DNA of 64,000 nucleotides from Pandoraea commovens (GCF_902459615.1 NZ_CABPSA010000002.1:186001-250000); one strand, 5' to 3'; shown: positions 18,316-28,355, counted from the stretch's first letter. Notes: generated from the letters alone by a model not told the origin. Numbers and translations are program-made.

Positions 18316-19203
18316 TCAGGTGAAGTGCTTCATCACTTTCATGAGCTTGCTGGCGTACTGCGGATCGGTCGCGTAACCGGCGCGTTGCAGATTGTTGGCA
18401 AAGCTCGCGGCATCATTGGCGCTCGCGACCACCGACGAATAGCGCGGATTGTTCGAAATCAGCTTGGCGTAATCGGCGAAAGCCTCGTCGTACGAGCCGT
18501 AGGCGCGGAATTTGGCCATCACCTTGCGCGGCTGGCCGTTCACGTACTCGGTCGTCGCCACTTCCACGGTCGGGCCGTTCCAGTTCTTGCCCGCCTTGAT
18601 GCCGAATACGTTGTGGCTCGTGCTGCCGTCCGCCCGGCGGATCTCGCGCTTGCCCCAGCCCGACTCGAGCGCCGCCTGACTCAGCATGAAGCGCGCCGGA
18701 ATGCCGCTGTTGGCGCTGGCGTTCTGGGCGGCCGTGGCCATCCGGTCGACGAATTCGCCTGCGACGGCCGGGGCGTTGTCGGCCACACCGATGGCGTCTG
18801 CCGAGTTATACGCACGTCCGGCCAGCGGCTGCTGACGGCCCATGGCCGCCGGCGGCAGCGTGGTGCCGGTCTTGGCCAGTTGCTTGAGCATAAGATCGGC
18901 CAGCCCGATGCCTTTGTTGGACGCCAGTTGCTGGGCGAGCTGGTCGTCCAGCATGCCGTTGAACATCTTTTCCTGATCGCTGCCGAGCAGGCCGCCGGAC
19001 ATGGTGGCGTCGCGCATGCTCTTGACCATCATCTGCGTGAAGACGGCTTCGAACTGCTTGGCCGCCTGCTGCGTGGCCTGCGGCGTTTGCTGATGGGCGG
19101 CGGCGCGCAATGCCGAGAGGCCCTGCATTTCGTAGGACGCGCGCTGCGTCAGGTCGGGCAGAGGGGCGCTCGCAGCCCCCGTGAGACGATTGCTGTCGGC
19201 CAT
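18316..19203 (-). CDS. flgJ: Flagellar rod cap / peptidoglycan hydrolase FlgJ
   Basis: 295 aa, two domains. The N-terminal rod-binding part (about 30-115; KQFEAVFTQMMVKSMRDAT, GSDQEKMFNGMLDDQLAQQ) caps the growing rod. The C-terminal glucosaminidase domain (about 150-295) cuts peptidoglycan, with catalytic Glu180 in QAALESGWG. This dual form is typical of beta- and gammaproteobacteria. It lies 1 nt from flgI. Confidence 0.95.
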   Translation of the reverse strand: MADSNRLTGAASAPLPDLTQRASYEMQGLSALRAAAHQQTPQATQQAAKQFEAVFTQMMVKSMRDATMSGGLLGSDQEKMFNGMLDDQLAQQLASNKGIGLADLMLKQLAKTGTTLPPAAMGRQQPLAGRAYNSADAIGVADNAPAVAGEFVDRMATAAQNASANSGIPARFMLSQAALESGWGKREIRRADGSTSHNVFGIKAGKNWNGPTVEVATTEYVNGQPRKVMAKFRAYGSYDEAFADYAKLISNNPRYSSVVASANDAASFANNLQRAGYATDPQYASKLMKVMKHFT

Positions 19204-19204
19204 A

Positions 19205-20410
19205 TCAGATGATCTCCAGGTCGGCGCGCAGGGCGCCCGAGGCCTTCATGGCCTGCAGAATCGACATCAGGTCTGCCGGACTCGCACCCAGCGAGTTCAG
19301 CGCCTTGACGACGTCGGCGAGGTTGGCGCCCGCTTTCACCATCTTGAGCGCGTTGTTCTCCTGTTGAACGGAGATTTGCGAATTCGGGGCCACGACCGTC
19401 TGACCGCCCGAGAACGGCGCCGGTTGGCTCACATTGTTTTGCGTGTCGATGACGACCGACAGGTTGCCGTGCGCGACCGCGCATTGCTGGATCGTCACGT
19501 TCTGGTTCATCACCACCGACCCCGTACGGGCGTTGATGATGACGCGTGCGGCCGTGTTGTCCGGGCGCACTTCCAGGCTTTCGAGCTGCGCGAGGAATTG
19601 CACGCGCGAGGACGGGTCGGTCGGCGTGCGCAGCAGAATCACGCGACCGTCGAGCGCCTGGGCGGTGCCGTAGCCAAAGCGCCGGTTCACGGCGTCGACC
19701 ACGCGCTGCGCGGTCGAGAAGTCGGTGGCGTTCAACTCCATCTGCACGGTGCCCGGCTGACCGCCCATGGCGGTCGGCACGGCGCGCTCGACGATGGCGC
19801 CGCTCGGAATCCGGCCCGAGGCCAGTTGGTTGATGGTCACGCTCGATCCGTTGGCAGCCGCGCCCGCGCCGCCGATCAGCAGGTTGCCCTGCGCCAGCGC
19901 GTAGACCTGACCGTCCGGCCCCTTGAGCGGGGTCATCAGCAGCGTGCCGCCGCGCAGACTCTTGGCGTTACCCATCGACGAGACCACCACGTCGATGGCC
20001 TGACCGGGACGCGTGAACGCCGGCAGCGTGGCCGTCACCATCACCGCGGCCACGTTCTTCAACTGCATGTTGGTGCCCGGTGCGACCGTGATGCCCAGCT
20101 GCGAGAGCATGTTGGTCATACTCTGCACGGTGAACGGCGTCTGGGTCGTCTGGTCGCCCGAGTTGTCGAGACCGGCCACGAGACCGTAGCCGATCAGTTG
20201 GTTGTCGCGCACACCCTGAATCGACGCCAGTTCCTTGAGACGCTCGGCGTGGGCCACGCCCGGCGCAAGCAGCACAGCGCCGCCCGCGACGCTCATCGCC
20301 GCAGCCACAGCCAGCGCGGAGGCGGTGCGACGAAGTTGGCGGATGGGGCCGAAGGAGCCGGTTGAGCCGGTGTTAGGCGCGCGGCGCGACAGGAACGACA
20401 TGATCGACAT
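19205..20410 (-). CDS. flgI: Flagellar P-ring protein FlgI
   Basis: 401 aa. It forms the periplasmic P ring around the rod and needs the chaperone FlgA. The N-terminal export signal reaches about residue 52 (hydrophobic run ending [10 protein letters not shown]). The mature part has [24 protein letters not shown] and NMLSQLGI, both diagnostic. The ATG overlaps the flgH stop by one base (TGATG). A second in-frame ATG (MSFLS) 3 codons later is also possible. Confidence 0.96.
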   Translation of the reverse strand: MSIMSFLSRRAPNTGSTGSFGPIRQLRRTASALAVAAAMSVAGGAVLLAPGVAHAERLKELASIQGVRDNQLIGYGLVAGLDNSGDQTTQTPFTVQSMTNMLSQLGITVAPGTNMQLKNVAAVMVTATLPAFTRPGQAIDVVVSSMGNAKSLRGGTLLMTPLKGPDGQVYALAQGNLLIGGAGAAANGSSVTINQLASGRIPSGAIVERAVPTAMGGQPGTVQMELNATDFSTAQRVVDAVNRRFGYGTAQALDGRVILLRTPTDPSSRVQFLAQLESLEVRPDNTAARVIINARTGSVVMNQNVTIQQCAVAHGNLSVVIDTQNNVSQPAPFSGGQTVVAPNSQISVQQENNALKMVKAGANLADVVKALNSLGASPADLMSILQAMKASGALRADLEII

Positions 20411-21144
20411 CAGAAGGGCGAAACGTTAAGGAAGAAGCGCTGCAGCCAGCCCATGGTTTCGGCTTCGTTGATGTAGCCCTTGCCACGGTATTCGATGCGC
20501 GCATCGGCCACCTGCGTCGAAGGCACGGTGTTCGCGCCCGAAATGGTCTGCGGGCTGACGATGCCCGAAAACTTGATGTACTCCGTGCCCTGGTTGATCG
20601 CGATCTGCTTCTCACCAGCGACCGCGAGGTTGCCGTTGGAGAGCACGTCCATCACGGTGACGGTGATCTGCCCCGAGAACACGTTGTTGGCGTTGGCCGC
20701 GCCCTTGGCGTCGAACTTGTTCGCGCCGCTTGCGTCCAGTGCCTGATTATTGAGCACGCCGCCGATCACGCCCGGCGTCTGGTTCAGCGTCAGATTGCCA
20801 CTGCCCGCGCGCGTGGTGTTCGCGGCGGAGTTCTTGCTCGCCGCCGTGTTTTCGTTGATGACGATCGTGAGAATGTCACCAACGTTGCGCGGACGACGAT
20901 CTTCGAAGAGCGGCCGGTTCGAGTACAGCGGACGGTAGATCGAACCTTCCGGGTCGGCAGACACGGGCGGAGGCGGCGGACGCGTGGTCGTCGGTCCGGT
21001 GACGACCGGCTCCTGCGGCACGTAGGCGCAGCCCGCCAGACCGGTCAACGCCACGGCAGCCGCGAGCGCGAGGAACCGAGCGAGGCCCGCGCTGCGTGGC
21101 TTGCGTTGAGATGCGGTCGTGCTTGCGGACATATCGACGTTCAT
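20410..21144 (-). CDS. flgH: Flagellar L-ring lipoprotein FlgH
   Basis: 244 aa. FlgH forms the outer-membrane L ring. The signal peptide ends in the lipobox LAGC (Cys about residue 39), so it is lipid-anchored. Conserved parts seen: [27 protein letters not shown] in pieces, [20 protein letters not shown], and the ending [16 protein letters not shown] 21144 has AGGAA close by; ATG 21132 is an alternative. Confidence 0.96.
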   Translation of the reverse strand: MNVDMSASTTASQRKPRSAGLARFLALAAAVALTGLAGCAYVPQEPVVTGPTTTRPPPPPVSADPEGSIYRPLYSNRPLFEDRRPRNVGDILTIVINENTAASKNSAANTTRAGSGNLTLNQTPGVIGGVLNNQALDASGANKFDAKGAANANNVFSGQITVTVMDVLSNGNLAVAGEKQIAINQGTEYIKFSGIVSPQTISGANTVPSTQVADARIEYRGKGYINEAETMGWLQRFFLNVSPF

Positions 21145-21183
21145 TTCCTAAGTGCTGAGTACGTTCGGCGGCTGTCGCCCCGA

Positions 21184-21966
21184 TTACATCTGCGTCAGAC
21201 GTTGCAGCATCTGATCCGATGCCGTCACGGCCTTCGAGTTGATTTCATAGGCGCGCTGCGCCGAAATCATGTTCACGAGCTCTTCCACCACGTTCACGTT
21301 CGACGTTTCGACGTAGTTCTGGTTGAGCACGCCCGCGCCGTTGGTGCCCGGCTGTGCGACGTTCGGTGCGCCCGAGGCGGCCGTCTCGGCGTACAGGTTC
21401 TCACCCATGCTTTGCAGGCCAGCGTTGTTGATGAACGTGGCGAGCTGGAACGTACCGATCTGCACGTTGGCCGTGTTGCCCGGCTGCGTGACCGAGACCG
21501 TACCGTCGCGCGCGATGGTCAGCGACAGTGCGTTGGCCGGGATCGTGATCGCCGGTTGGATCGGGTAGCCCGAAGCCGTCACGAGCTGGCCGTTGTTATC
21601 GACCTGGAACGAGCCGTCGCGCGTGTAGGCGGTCGTGCCGTCCGGCATGAGCACCTGGAAGAAGCCGTCGCCGTTGATGGCCACGTCCTTCGCGTTCGCC
21701 GTCGACGTCAGGTTGCCCTGCGTGAAGATGCGCTCGGTCGCGGCCGGACGCACACCCGTGCCCAGTTGCAGGCCCGAGGGCAGCAGCGTCTGCTGCGACG
21801 ACTGAGCACCCGGCTGGCGGATCGTCTGATACAGCAGATCCTCGAACACCGCGCGGCCTTTCTTGAAGCCGTTCGTGCTGGTGTTGGCGAGGTTGTTCGA
21901 AATCACGTCCATGTTCGTCTGCTGGGCGTTCATGCCGGTGGCAGCGATGTAGAGCGAACGGATCAT
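21184..21966 (-). CDS. flgG: Flagellar distal rod protein FlgG
   Basis: 260 aa, the family size. FlgG forms the distal rod, through which the P and L rings are built. The N-terminus is [36 protein letters not shown] (in parts); the C-terminus is [23 protein letters not shown]. No unusual insertions are seen. It sits between flgF and flgH. Confidence 0.97.
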   Translation of the reverse strand: MIRSLYIAATGMNAQQTNMDVISNNLANTSTNGFKKGRAVFEDLLYQTIRQPGAQSSQQTLLPSGLQLGTGVRPAATERIFTQGNLTSTANAKDVAINGDGFFQVLMPDGTTAYTRDGSFQVDNNGQLVTASGYPIQPAITIPANALSLTIARDGTVSVTQPGNTANVQIGTFQLATFINNAGLQSMGENLYAETAASGAPNVAQPGTNGAGVLNQNYVETSNVNVVEELVNMISAQRAYEINSKAVTASDQMLQRLTQM

Positions 21967-22020
21967 TTGATGTTTCTCCCCGTGTACGGTGGCTGGCGTC
22001 GTCTGGCGACTGGCCGTCCG

Positions 22021-22764
22021 TTAGCTGAAGTTCAGCAACTGGTTGGCGGATTGTTCGTTGGTGTCGGCCGTCTGCAGCATCTTCATCTGCATCTCGAAGG
22101 CCCGCGACTGCGAAATCATGTTCACCAGACCGCTGACCGGATTGACGTTGCTGGTCTCGATCGAGCCTGCGACCACCACGACATTCGGATCGACCTGCGC
22201 CGGTGCGTTATTGCCCATGCGGAACAGTCCGTCGTCACCACGCACGAGGTTGCCCTCGGGCGGGTTGACCAGCTTCAACTGGCCCATCACGGCGATGGAG
22301 TTAGGCGGATCGCCCTGCCCCAATGCCGAGATCGTGCCGTCGGTGCCCACGGTCACGGCAGCGCCCGGCGGCACGGCGGCCGGACCGGCGTCGGTCATGA
22401 CCGGCAGGCCATGCAACGTGATCTGGCCGTCGGCCGTCATTTCGAGGTTGCCGCCACGGGTGTAGGCTTCGCGGCCCTGCGCGTCGCGCACCGCCAGCCA
22501 GCCCTGCCCCTGAATGGCCACGTCGAGCGCACGGCCCGTCTGCTGCATGGCGCCGGGCGTGAAGTCGGTGCCCGGCGTGGACGTCGTCACGAACGTGCGC
22601 GTGCCGGTCGAACCGTCGGCCCCGCGCACCGGCGCCTGGCGAAACGCCGAGAGCTGGGCACGAAAGCCCGGCGTCGAGACGTTCGCCAGATTGTTGGCGG
22701 TGGTCGACTGCTGCTCCATCGCCTGCTTTGCGCCGGTCATGGCGATATAGATCAGACGATCCAT
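22021..22764 (-). CDS. flgF: Flagellar proximal rod protein FlgF
   Basis: 247 aa. A rod protein with the Flg_bb_rod N-terminus (LIYIAMTGAKQAMEQQSTTANNLANVSTPGF in parts) and C-terminal SGLVNMISQSRAFEMQMKML. It forms part of the proximal rod with FlgB and FlgC. GAGGGG lies directly before the ATG on the minus strand. Confidence 0.96.
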   Translation of the reverse strand: MDRLIYIAMTGAKQAMEQQSTTANNLANVSTPGFRAQLSAFRQAPVRGADGSTGTRTFVTTSTPGTDFTPGAMQQTGRALDVAIQGQGWLAVRDAQGREAYTRGGNLEMTADGQITLHGLPVMTDAGPAAVPPGAAVTVGTDGTISALGQGDPPNSIAVMGQLKLVNPPEGNLVRGDDGLFRMGNNAPAQVDPNVVVVAGSIETSNVNPVSGLVNMISQSRAFEMQMKMLQTADTNEQSANQLLNFS

Positions 22765-22807
22765 CGACGCCCCTCCTGCAAGTTACGCATACGCGCCGCT
22801 CCGTGTC

Positions 22808-24064
22808 TTACAGGTTGACCATCGTTTGCATCAACTGGTCTTCCGTCTTGATCGTCTGCGCGTTCGCCTGATAGTTGCGTTGCGCGGTGATCATGTGGAC
22901 CAGTTCGGCCGTCAGGTCGACGTTCGACGCTTCGACGGCACCGGCTTGCAGCTTGCCGAGGTTCGTACCGCCCGGCACGCCGACGATGGGGATGCCCGAA
23001 GCTGCCGATTCCGACCAGAGGTTGTTACCCAGCGGGATCAGGCCGTTCACGTTGTTGAAGTTCGCGAGTGCGACCTGGCCGAGCACCATCGATTGCGTGT
23101 TCGAGTACGTACCGACGATGGTGCCGTCCGCGTTGAACGTGAAGCCGGTCAGACGACCCGACGAATAACCGTCTTGCGTCAGCGTGTTCGGCGTGTAGCT
23201 GTTACCGAACTGCGTGGTGCCGGTCAGGTTCAGCGTGAGGTTGCCCTGCGCCGCGCCGTTGCCGTAGGTGATCGTCGGCAGCGTGATCGGACCGGTCACG
23301 GCCGCGCCGGTCGAATCCGTTTGCGAGACGAGGCTGCCCGACGAGTTGAACGTCAGCGTGCCGATCGGGCCAGCGCCGACTTGCGTCGTGCCGTCGACCG
23401 AAGCGTATACGGTCCACGTGGCATTGTTGGTCGTGGCATCGACGCTCGTCTTCTTGAAGTACAGGTTGACGTCGTGCGAATTGCCCAGCGAGTCGTAGAC
23501 CTTGAGCGACGTGGCGTTGGTGTACGAGTTCGGGTCGGTGATCGAGAACGGCGTGGTGTTCACGGCGCTGCGCGAGTCGAGGTTGAACTGACCCGTGATC
23601 TTCTTGGAGGCCGTCGGGGCCAGATCGCCCGTCGGGATCTGCAGATCGACCGGCGAGACGCTGTTGATGATGCCGTTCGGGCCTGCCAGATAGCCGGTCA
23701 GGTGATCGCCGTTCGAGTCGACGATGTAACCGTTCTTGTCGAGCGAGAACTGGCCGTTACGCGTGTAGGCGATGGTGCCGTTGTTCGACACGCGGAAGAA
23801 GCCGTTGCCGGAGATCGCCAGATCGAGCTGACGGTTCGTGACCGTGATGTCGCCCTGCGTGAACTGCTGCGCGATGGCGGCCACACGCGTACCGATACCG
23901 ACGGTGTTGTTGCCTGCGCCGAACAGCGAGTTGGCGTAGATGTCGGCGAACTGTGCCTGACCCTGCTTGAAGCCGACGGTGGCCGCGTTGGCAACGTTGT
24001 TGCCGATGACGTCCAGGTCCTTGGAGGCGGCGTTCAGGCCGCTCAATCCGGTCGAAAAGGCCAT
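22808..24064 (-). CDS. flgE: Flagellar hook protein FlgE
   Basis: 418 aa. FlgE builds the curved hook, the universal joint of the flagellum. It has MAFSTGLSGLNAASKDLDVIGNNVANAATVGFK (in parts), the FlgE D2-type middle domain and the C-terminal AELVHMITAQRNYQANAQTIKTEDQLMQTMVNL (in parts). Length and ends match the family. Confidence 0.97.
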   Translation of the reverse strand: MAFSTGLSGLNAASKDLDVIGNNVANAATVGFKQGQAQFADIYANSLFGAGNNTVGIGTRVAAIAQQFTQGDITVTNRQLDLAISGNGFFRVSNNGTIAYTRNGQFSLDKNGYIVDSNGDHLTGYLAGPNGIINSVSPVDLQIPTGDLAPTASKKITGQFNLDSRSAVNTTPFSITDPNSYTNATSLKVYDSLGNSHDVNLYFKKTSVDATTNNATWTVYASVDGTTQVGAGPIGTLTFNSSGSLVSQTDSTGAAVTGPITLPTITYGNGAAQGNLTLNLTGTTQFGNSYTPNTLTQDGYSSGRLTGFTFNADGTIVGTYSNTQSMVLGQVALANFNNVNGLIPLGNNLWSESAASGIPIVGVPGGTNLGKLQAGAVEASNVDLTAELVHMITAQRNYQANAQTIKTEDQLMQTMVNL

Positions 24065-24155
24065 GGTGTTACTCCTGAAATTCGGTTGTCGACGACGGGT
24101 ATCGCGACGAATACGGTTCGAAAAGAGTTAAGCGCTTACGAATCAGAGCTACGGA

Positions 24156-24884
24156 TCAGAGAATTTCGCGAACGTCGGAGAGCTTGATGTTCGAGCCCGT
24201 ACCCACGTTGAGCAGCGGCGAACCGGTCGTGCTGGCGACAACGCTTTGCACCTGCGCGTACGAGAGCAGCGTCGGCGTCACGGCCTTGCCGTTGGCGGTC
24301 GCCGTCACGCTCAGGGTGTACTTGCCGTCTGCCACGTCCGTGCCCGAATCATCCTTGGCGTCCCACGTCAGGGCTTGCACGCCCGCGTCGAGCGCGCCCG
24401 CGTTGACGGTGCGGATCGTCTTGCCGGTGCTGTCCTTGATCTCGATCTTGACGGTGTCGGCGTCGCTCGGCAGTTCGAAGCCGAACGGCGTGGCCGTCTT
24501 GGTGACGGTGCCGTCGTCGGCCTTGGTGCTGCCCACACCGATGTTGGTGCCCGGGATCAGCACGCCCTTGCCGACCAGTGCCGCGGCTTGCAGGCTCTGG
24601 GTCGAATTCAGTTGCGAGGTCACCGACGACAGGGTGGTGTTGAGCTGCGTGATGCCCGAGACCGTGCTGATCTGCGCGAGCTGCGACGTGACCTGCGAGT
24701 TGTCCATCGGATTGAGCGGGTCCTGGTTGTTCATCTGAGCGACGAGCAACTTCAGGAAGCTGTTTTGCAGATCGTCCGCGCTGCCCGCCGACGACTTCGA
24801 GCTGCTGCTGTTGGCAGTGCCGTTGATCGAGTCGAGGAAGTTCTGCGAAAAGTTCGCGGCGTTCGACGTATTGATGCTGGCCAT
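24156..24884 (-). CDS. flgD: Flagellar hook assembly scaffold FlgD
   Basis: 242 aa. FlgD caps the growing hook and is discarded. The conserved N-terminal part is visible (LQNSFLKLLVAQMNNQDPLNPMDNSQVTSQLAQIS in parts), followed by a FlgD Ig-like domain (VKIEIKDSTGKTIRTVNAG) and a tudor-like end. Ser/Asn-rich residues lie near the N-terminus. Confidence 0.95.
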   Translation of the reverse strand: MASINTSNAANFSQNFLDSINGTANSSSSKSSAGSADDLQNSFLKLLVAQMNNQDPLNPMDNSQVTSQLAQISTVSGITQLNTTLSSVTSQLNSTQSLQAAALVGKGVLIPGTNIGVGSTKADDGTVTKTATPFGFELPSDADTVKIEIKDSTGKTIRTVNAGALDAGVQALTWDAKDDSGTDVADGKYTLSVTATANGKAVTPTLLSYAQVQSVVASTTGSPLLNVGTGSNIKLSDVREIL

Positions 24885-24908
24885 TTCTTCTGGTCTCCGC
24901 GCGGCCCC

Positions 24909-25313
24909 TTACTGGCCGACCGTGAGGGTTTTGAGCATGAGTGTCTTGGCGGTGTTGAGCGCTTCGACGTTGGCTTGGTACGAGCGGGAAGCGGAGATCA
25001 TGTTGACCATCTCTTCCACCGGATTCACGTTGGGCATGGTGACGTAGCCCTGTGCGTTCGCGGCCGGGTTCTTCGGGTCGTACACCGTCTTGAGCGGCGA
25101 CGGGTCTTCCACCACACCGGCGACCTTCACACCGCCGACATCGGTGCCCGTGACCGGATTGACCTGAAACACGACCTGCTTGGCGCGGTACGGCTGACCG
25201 TCCGGGCCGGTCACCGATTCGGCGTTGGCCAGGTTGCTGGCCGTCACGTTCATGCGCTGCGACTGCGCAGTCATGGCCGAACCGGCAACGTCGAAGATGC
25301 TCATGAGTGGCAT
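24909..25313 (-). CDS. flgC: Flagellar proximal rod protein FlgC
   Basis: 134 aa, the family size. It shows the rod-type N-terminus ([28 protein letters not shown] in parts) and the C-terminal [24 protein letters not shown] possible ribosome site AAGGGT lies about 7 nt before ATG 25313, within the end of flgB. The gap to flgB is 5 nt. Confidence 0.96.
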   Translation of the reverse strand: MPLMSIFDVAGSAMTAQSQRMNVTASNLANAESVTGPDGQPYRAKQVVFQVNPVTGTDVGGVKVAGVVEDPSPLKTVYDPKNPAANAQGYVTMPNVNPVEEMVNMISASRSYQANVEALNTAKTLMLKTLTVGQ

Positions 25314-25318
25314 GGCGC

Positions 25319-25756
25319 TTACCCTTGACTGGTGATGGCGGCCAGCATCGTCTTGATCTGGCTGCTCAGGACCGTGAGGCCCGTCTGATAATGCACGGCG
25401 TTGTCGGCGAAGTTCACACGCTCGGCATCGAGTTCGACGGTGTTACCGTCGACGCTTTGCTGATACGGCACGCGGTAGAGCAGCTCCGGGCCGCCCATCG
25501 GCGGTGCCGTCGTCACACCGCGACCGGCGATGTGGCGCGAGGACGTGCGCGAGAGCGATACGCTCGACTCGGTAGCGAGCTGCTGCTGCGCGCCACGCTC
25601 GACGGCCTGATTCAACGCGTTATTGAAATCGACGTCGCGCGACTTGTACCCCGGCGTATCCGCGTTGGCGATATTCGACGAGATCACCTCCTGACGGTAG
25701 GCGCGCATAGCCAGCGCCTGCTGGGAGAATCGCAATGCCGCGTCCAGTTTGTCCAT
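25319..25756 (-). CDS. flgB: Flagellar proximal rod protein FlgB
   Basis: 145 aa from ATG 25756 ([22 protein letters not shown]). The frame stays open 73 codons further up, but that part has no family similarity and covers the flgA-flgB promoter region. Signature: [22 protein letters not shown]. First gene of the flgBCDEFGHIJKL run. Confidence 0.95.
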   Translation of the reverse strand: MDKLDAALRFSQQALAMRAYRQEVISSNIANADTPGYKSRDVDFNNALNQAVERGAQQQLATESSVSLSRTSSRHIAGRGVTTAPPMGGPELLYRVPYQQSVDGNTVELDAERVNFADNAVHYQTGLTVLSSQIKTMLAAITSQG

Positions 25757-26146
25757 GATCTCGTCTCGCCCGATGCTTGCCTTGATGCTGGGTACTTGGG
25801 TAATGCTCAAGAAACTTGCCCGTGCTGCACGTTCTGGCTGCTGGGCCTGCTCAGTCGTTTGCTGCGCTGACTGGCGGCCATCGCGCGGTGCGCAGACGGG
25901 GTGCCCTGCCCGGTCCGGAAAAAATAGGGACCTTTTGGCATGCTTCGCATCGTATGCGTACCCCCCGGGATTCAATCGGAGGAATAGGAAGGAGATTGAC
26001 CGCCATTTCGAGCCATGCCCCGTGACGCGACATCTCTAGAATGGCTTCCTGACGGCATCGGGCGGGGTTCGCCCCCCAGGCACAGGGACACTGCCCGGTG
26101 TCGTCGGCTTCGCAACGCGAAAGCCGTTCAAGCAAGGAGAGTGAGC
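25757..26146. promoter_or_regulatory. Divergent flgB-flgA promoter region
   Basis: 390 bp with no gene. It must hold the class 2 promoters for flgBCDEFGHIJ (minus) and flgA (plus). Visible: an A-run at 25919-25924 and a GGGG-TTCG-CCCC hairpin at 26064-26075 in the flgA leader. I could not identify FlhDC boxes by eye. Confidence 0.5.
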
Positions 26147-27205
26147 ATGGCAGGCAAATTCGGCGACCCATTCGCCAATGCCCCGCGCACGTTTGGCGTG
26201 CAGCGGCCCGGCCAGCGCTCGTCCGCAAAAATGTCCCCGGACTTTCAAATACTTACGAGTGTGCGACGTGGCTTGATGGCCGCGATGCTCGCGACCGTAA
26301 GCATGGCTGGACTCGTGACGTCCGTGCAGGCTGCCACGGGTGCGAACCCCGGCGTCGCCACCGACCCTGCCGCCCAGAACCTCGGCAATACGCTCGGCCC
26401 GAGCGCCATCGTCATCCCCGGCAACAATGCCGCTGCAGGCGGTGTCGCGTCCAACGTGCCGAACATGGTGCGTCCCGCGACTGCCACGGCGAACGCGCCC
26501 GTTTATACGCAGCAGGCCCCGGTTGCGACGGCTGCGCCTGTGCAACCCCAGCCGCAACCTCAGGCATCCCAATTCCAGAACACGCAGGTGATCCGGCAGA
26601 CCGCCGAGCGCTTCCTGCGTGAGCAGACCACCGGCTTGCCCGGTCAGGTCAACATCACCGTGGGCGAATCGGTCTCGGACCGCATGCCTGCGTGCGCGGC
26701 ACTTGAGCCGTTCCTGCCGCCGGGTGCGCGCCTTTGGGGCACGACCAGTGTGGGCGTGCGGTGTGCGGGGGAGCGTCCGTGGACGCTGTATCTGCAAGCG
26801 CGCGTGAGCATCAACGCCACGTATTTCGTCGCCGCACGCCAGATCAATCCGGGCGAGACCATCGGGCCGACGGATCTGTCGCCGCGTCAGGGCGATCTCA
26901 CGCTGTTGCCGCGCACGGTCGCGACCGATGCCGGTCAGATCGTCGGCACGGTGGCCGTGAACCGGATTACCTCGGGGCTGCCGATCCGCTCCGACCTGCT
27001 GCGCAGTGCGATTGCCGTCCAGCAGGGACAAACCGTGCGCGTGGTCTCGCGGGGTTCGGGTTTTGAAGTGAGCACGGAAGGTCAGGTGCTCTCACGTGCC
27101 AGCGCGGGCGATCCCGTGCAGGTGCGCACGCGTGCCGGACAAGTCGTCAGCGGCACCGTGAAGTCAGGAAAAAATGGCAACGTCGAAGTCGAAGTTGCAC
27201 TGTAA
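26147..27205 (+). CDS. flgA: Flagellar P-ring chaperone FlgA, long form
   Basis: 352 aa from ATG 26147 with AAGGAGA at 26134-26140; the frame open further up is unlikely. FlgA is the periplasmic chaperone for FlgI. A signal/anchor region lies at about 43-63 (GLMAAMLATVSMAGLVTSVQA read in parts). It is followed by a Gln/Pro/Ala-rich linker (about 65-145) that most FlgA lack, then the SAF-type chaperone domain: AARQINPGETIGPTDLS, then IRSDLLRSAIAVQQGQTVRVV, and the ending NGNVEVEVAL. Confidence 0.94.
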   Translation: MAGKFGDPFANAPRTFGVQRPGQRSSAKMSPDFQILTSVRRGLMAAMLATVSMAGLVTSVQAATGANPGVATDPAAQNLGNTLGPSAIVIPGNNAAAGGVASNVPNMVRPATATANAPVYTQQAPVATAAPVQPQPQPQASQFQNTQVIRQTAERFLREQTTGLPGQVNITVGESVSDRMPACAALEPFLPPGARLWGTTSVGVRCAGERPWTLYLQARVSINATYFVAARQINPGETIGPTDLSPRQGDLTLLPRTVATDAGQIVGTVAVNRITSGLPIRSDLLRSAIAVQQGQTVRVVSRGSGFEVSTEGQVLSRASAGDPVQVRTRAGQVVSGTVKSGKNGNVEVEVAL

Positions 27206-27302
27206 GAAACAGGAAGAAAGCGATGGAAGTAATCGCTTACTTACGTTAAGTATTCGCTGAAATCACCCGGGCACTTGAACTGGTAACAGGATGTTACTTG
27301 CC

Positions 27303-27329
27303 TAAAGTTATGGCGGATAATGCCGTTAC
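27303..27329 (+). promoter_or_regulatory. Sigma-28 promoter of flgMN
   Basis: TAAAGTTA at 27303-27310, 11 nt, GCCGTTAC at 27322-27329. This is 7/8 and 6/8 to the sigma-28 consensus with exact spacing. It lies 25 nt before the flgM ATG. It explains how flgM is under FliA control, as in enterics. Confidence 0.75.
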
Positions 27330-27354
27330 ACAGGCAGGTTTCTGGGGAAAGCAC

Positions 27355-27690
27355 ATGAAAATCGAACCACCCGCCAATCCGCTGACTGGTGTCGGCGCGA
27401 GCAAGGCGACGACGGATCGGACGACGGCCGGCGCTGTGAATAGCGACGCTGCGGCGGCACCTGCTGCGAGCACTGGCGGTGCCAGCGTGAGCACGAGCGC
27501 CTTGTCGTCGGAGATGCGTGCCTTGCAGGAAAAACTGGCAGCCAGCGGCACGGCCGACATCGACGTCGCGAAGGTCGAGCAGATCAAGGCGGCGATCGCT
27601 AACGGCCAGTTGGCTATTGATACCTCCAAGATTGCGGACGGTCTGATCTCGACCGCACGCGATTTGCTCTCTGCGCAATCGAAGTCATGA
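27355..27690 (+). CDS. flgM: Anti-sigma-28 factor FlgM
   Basis: 111 aa from ATG 27355 (MKIEPPANPL); the longer frame would run through the promoter. FlgM binds FliA (sigma-28) and blocks late genes until it is exported through the finished hook. The C-terminal sigma-binding part is recognisable: DIDVAKVEQIKAAIANGQLAIDTSKIADGLI. The N-terminal half is Ala/Thr/Ser-rich and disordered, as expected. It overlaps flgN by 4 nt. Confidence 0.95.
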   Translation: MKIEPPANPLTGVGASKATTDRTTAGAVNSDAAAAPAASTGGASVSTSALSSEMRALQEKLAASGTADIDVAKVEQIKAAIANGQLAIDTSKIADGLISTARDLLSAQSKS

Positions 27691-28145
27691 CCACCGATGC
27701 CCTGCTGAACGCCCTGACTGCTGAAACGGCCGCTATCGGCACGTTTTCGACATTGCTCGGGGAAGAACAGCAGGCATTGGTCAACGGCACGCTCGACGCG
27801 TTGCCGGATCTGACCGAACGCAAGACGCGCGCCGTGGCGGAACTGTCCGCTCTCGGTCGTGAGCGCGATGCGCAGTTGAAAGCGTTGGGCTACTCGCCTG
27901 ACGAAGCAGGCGCGACGGCAGCAGCAGCAGCCGATCCCAAGGTCGACACGGCGTGGAAGGCACTGCTTGCGGCTGCCGCCGAGGCCAAGCGCGCGAACGA
28001 CACGAACGGCCTGCTCATCAATACCCGCCTGACGTACACCCAGCAAGCGCTGAACGTCCTCTACGGCCCGGGCAACAACACTCCCCTCTACGGCCCCGAC
28101 GGCCGCACCACCCCGCGTTCTAGCGGGGGGAGTGTTACGGCTTAA
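27687..28145 (+). CDS. flgN: Flagellar chaperone FlgN
   Basis: 152 aa. FlgN is the cytoplasmic chaperone for FlgK and FlgL. All-helical: LLNALTAETAAIGTFSTLLGEEQQALVNG in parts, and the C-terminal NTRLTYTQQALNVLYG, both family features. The start overlaps the flgM stop (ATGA). Its stop overlaps the convergent HicB-like gene by 4 nt. Confidence 0.92.
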   Translation: MTTDALLNALTAETAAIGTFSTLLGEEQQALVNGTLDALPDLTERKTRAVAELSALGRERDAQLKALGYSPDEAGATAAAAADPKVDTAWKALLAAAAEAKRANDTNGLLINTRLTYTQQALNVLYGPGNNTPLYGPDGRTTPRSSGGSVTA

Positions 28146-28345
28146 CTCTGGCGCGCTTCCGGGACCGCTTCACCGTTCGTCCGCATATCGTCGACGACTT
28201 CGCAGACCGTCTTCCGAATACCCTCCAGCGCCTCGTCCGGGGTTGCACTCAGCCAGGATAAGGCGGGGAATTCTGCGCATCGACCGACATGCTCGCCATC
28301 TTCCGACGACCAAGCCAGGTAGTAAGTGTAGTGATTCGTGTCCAT
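28142..28345 (-). CDS. Orphan HicB-like antitoxin fold protein, short
   Basis: 67 aa from ATG 28345 (MDTNHYTYYLAWSSEDGEHVG). It matches the N-terminal HicB fold (Y-Y-V-WS-EDGE-VG-CAEFP-LSWL, then A-TPDEALEGIR, then VVDDM---GE-VPE). Fuller relatives carry a ribbon-helix-helix DNA-binding tail after VPEP; here the protein stops at VPEARQS, so the tail is missing. No HicA-like toxin is beside it. It could be a decayed remnant or a free-standing HicB-fold protein. The start codon lies inside a perfect 14-bp palindrome (28342-28355). It lies next to the fliA-end insertion and could be part of the same disturbed zone. Confidence 0.7.
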   Translation of the reverse strand: MDTNHYTYYLAWSSEDGEHVGRCAEFPALSWLSATPDEALEGIRKTVCEVVDDMRTNGEAVPEARQS

Positions 28346-28355
28346 TCCGGAATGG
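28342..28355. promoter_or_regulatory. Perfect palindrome over the HicB-like start
   Basis: CCATTCCGGAATGG, a perfect 14-bp palindrome that includes the ATG. It could be an operator, but the protein lacks a DNA-binding tail, so self-binding is doubtful. Confidence 0.35.
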
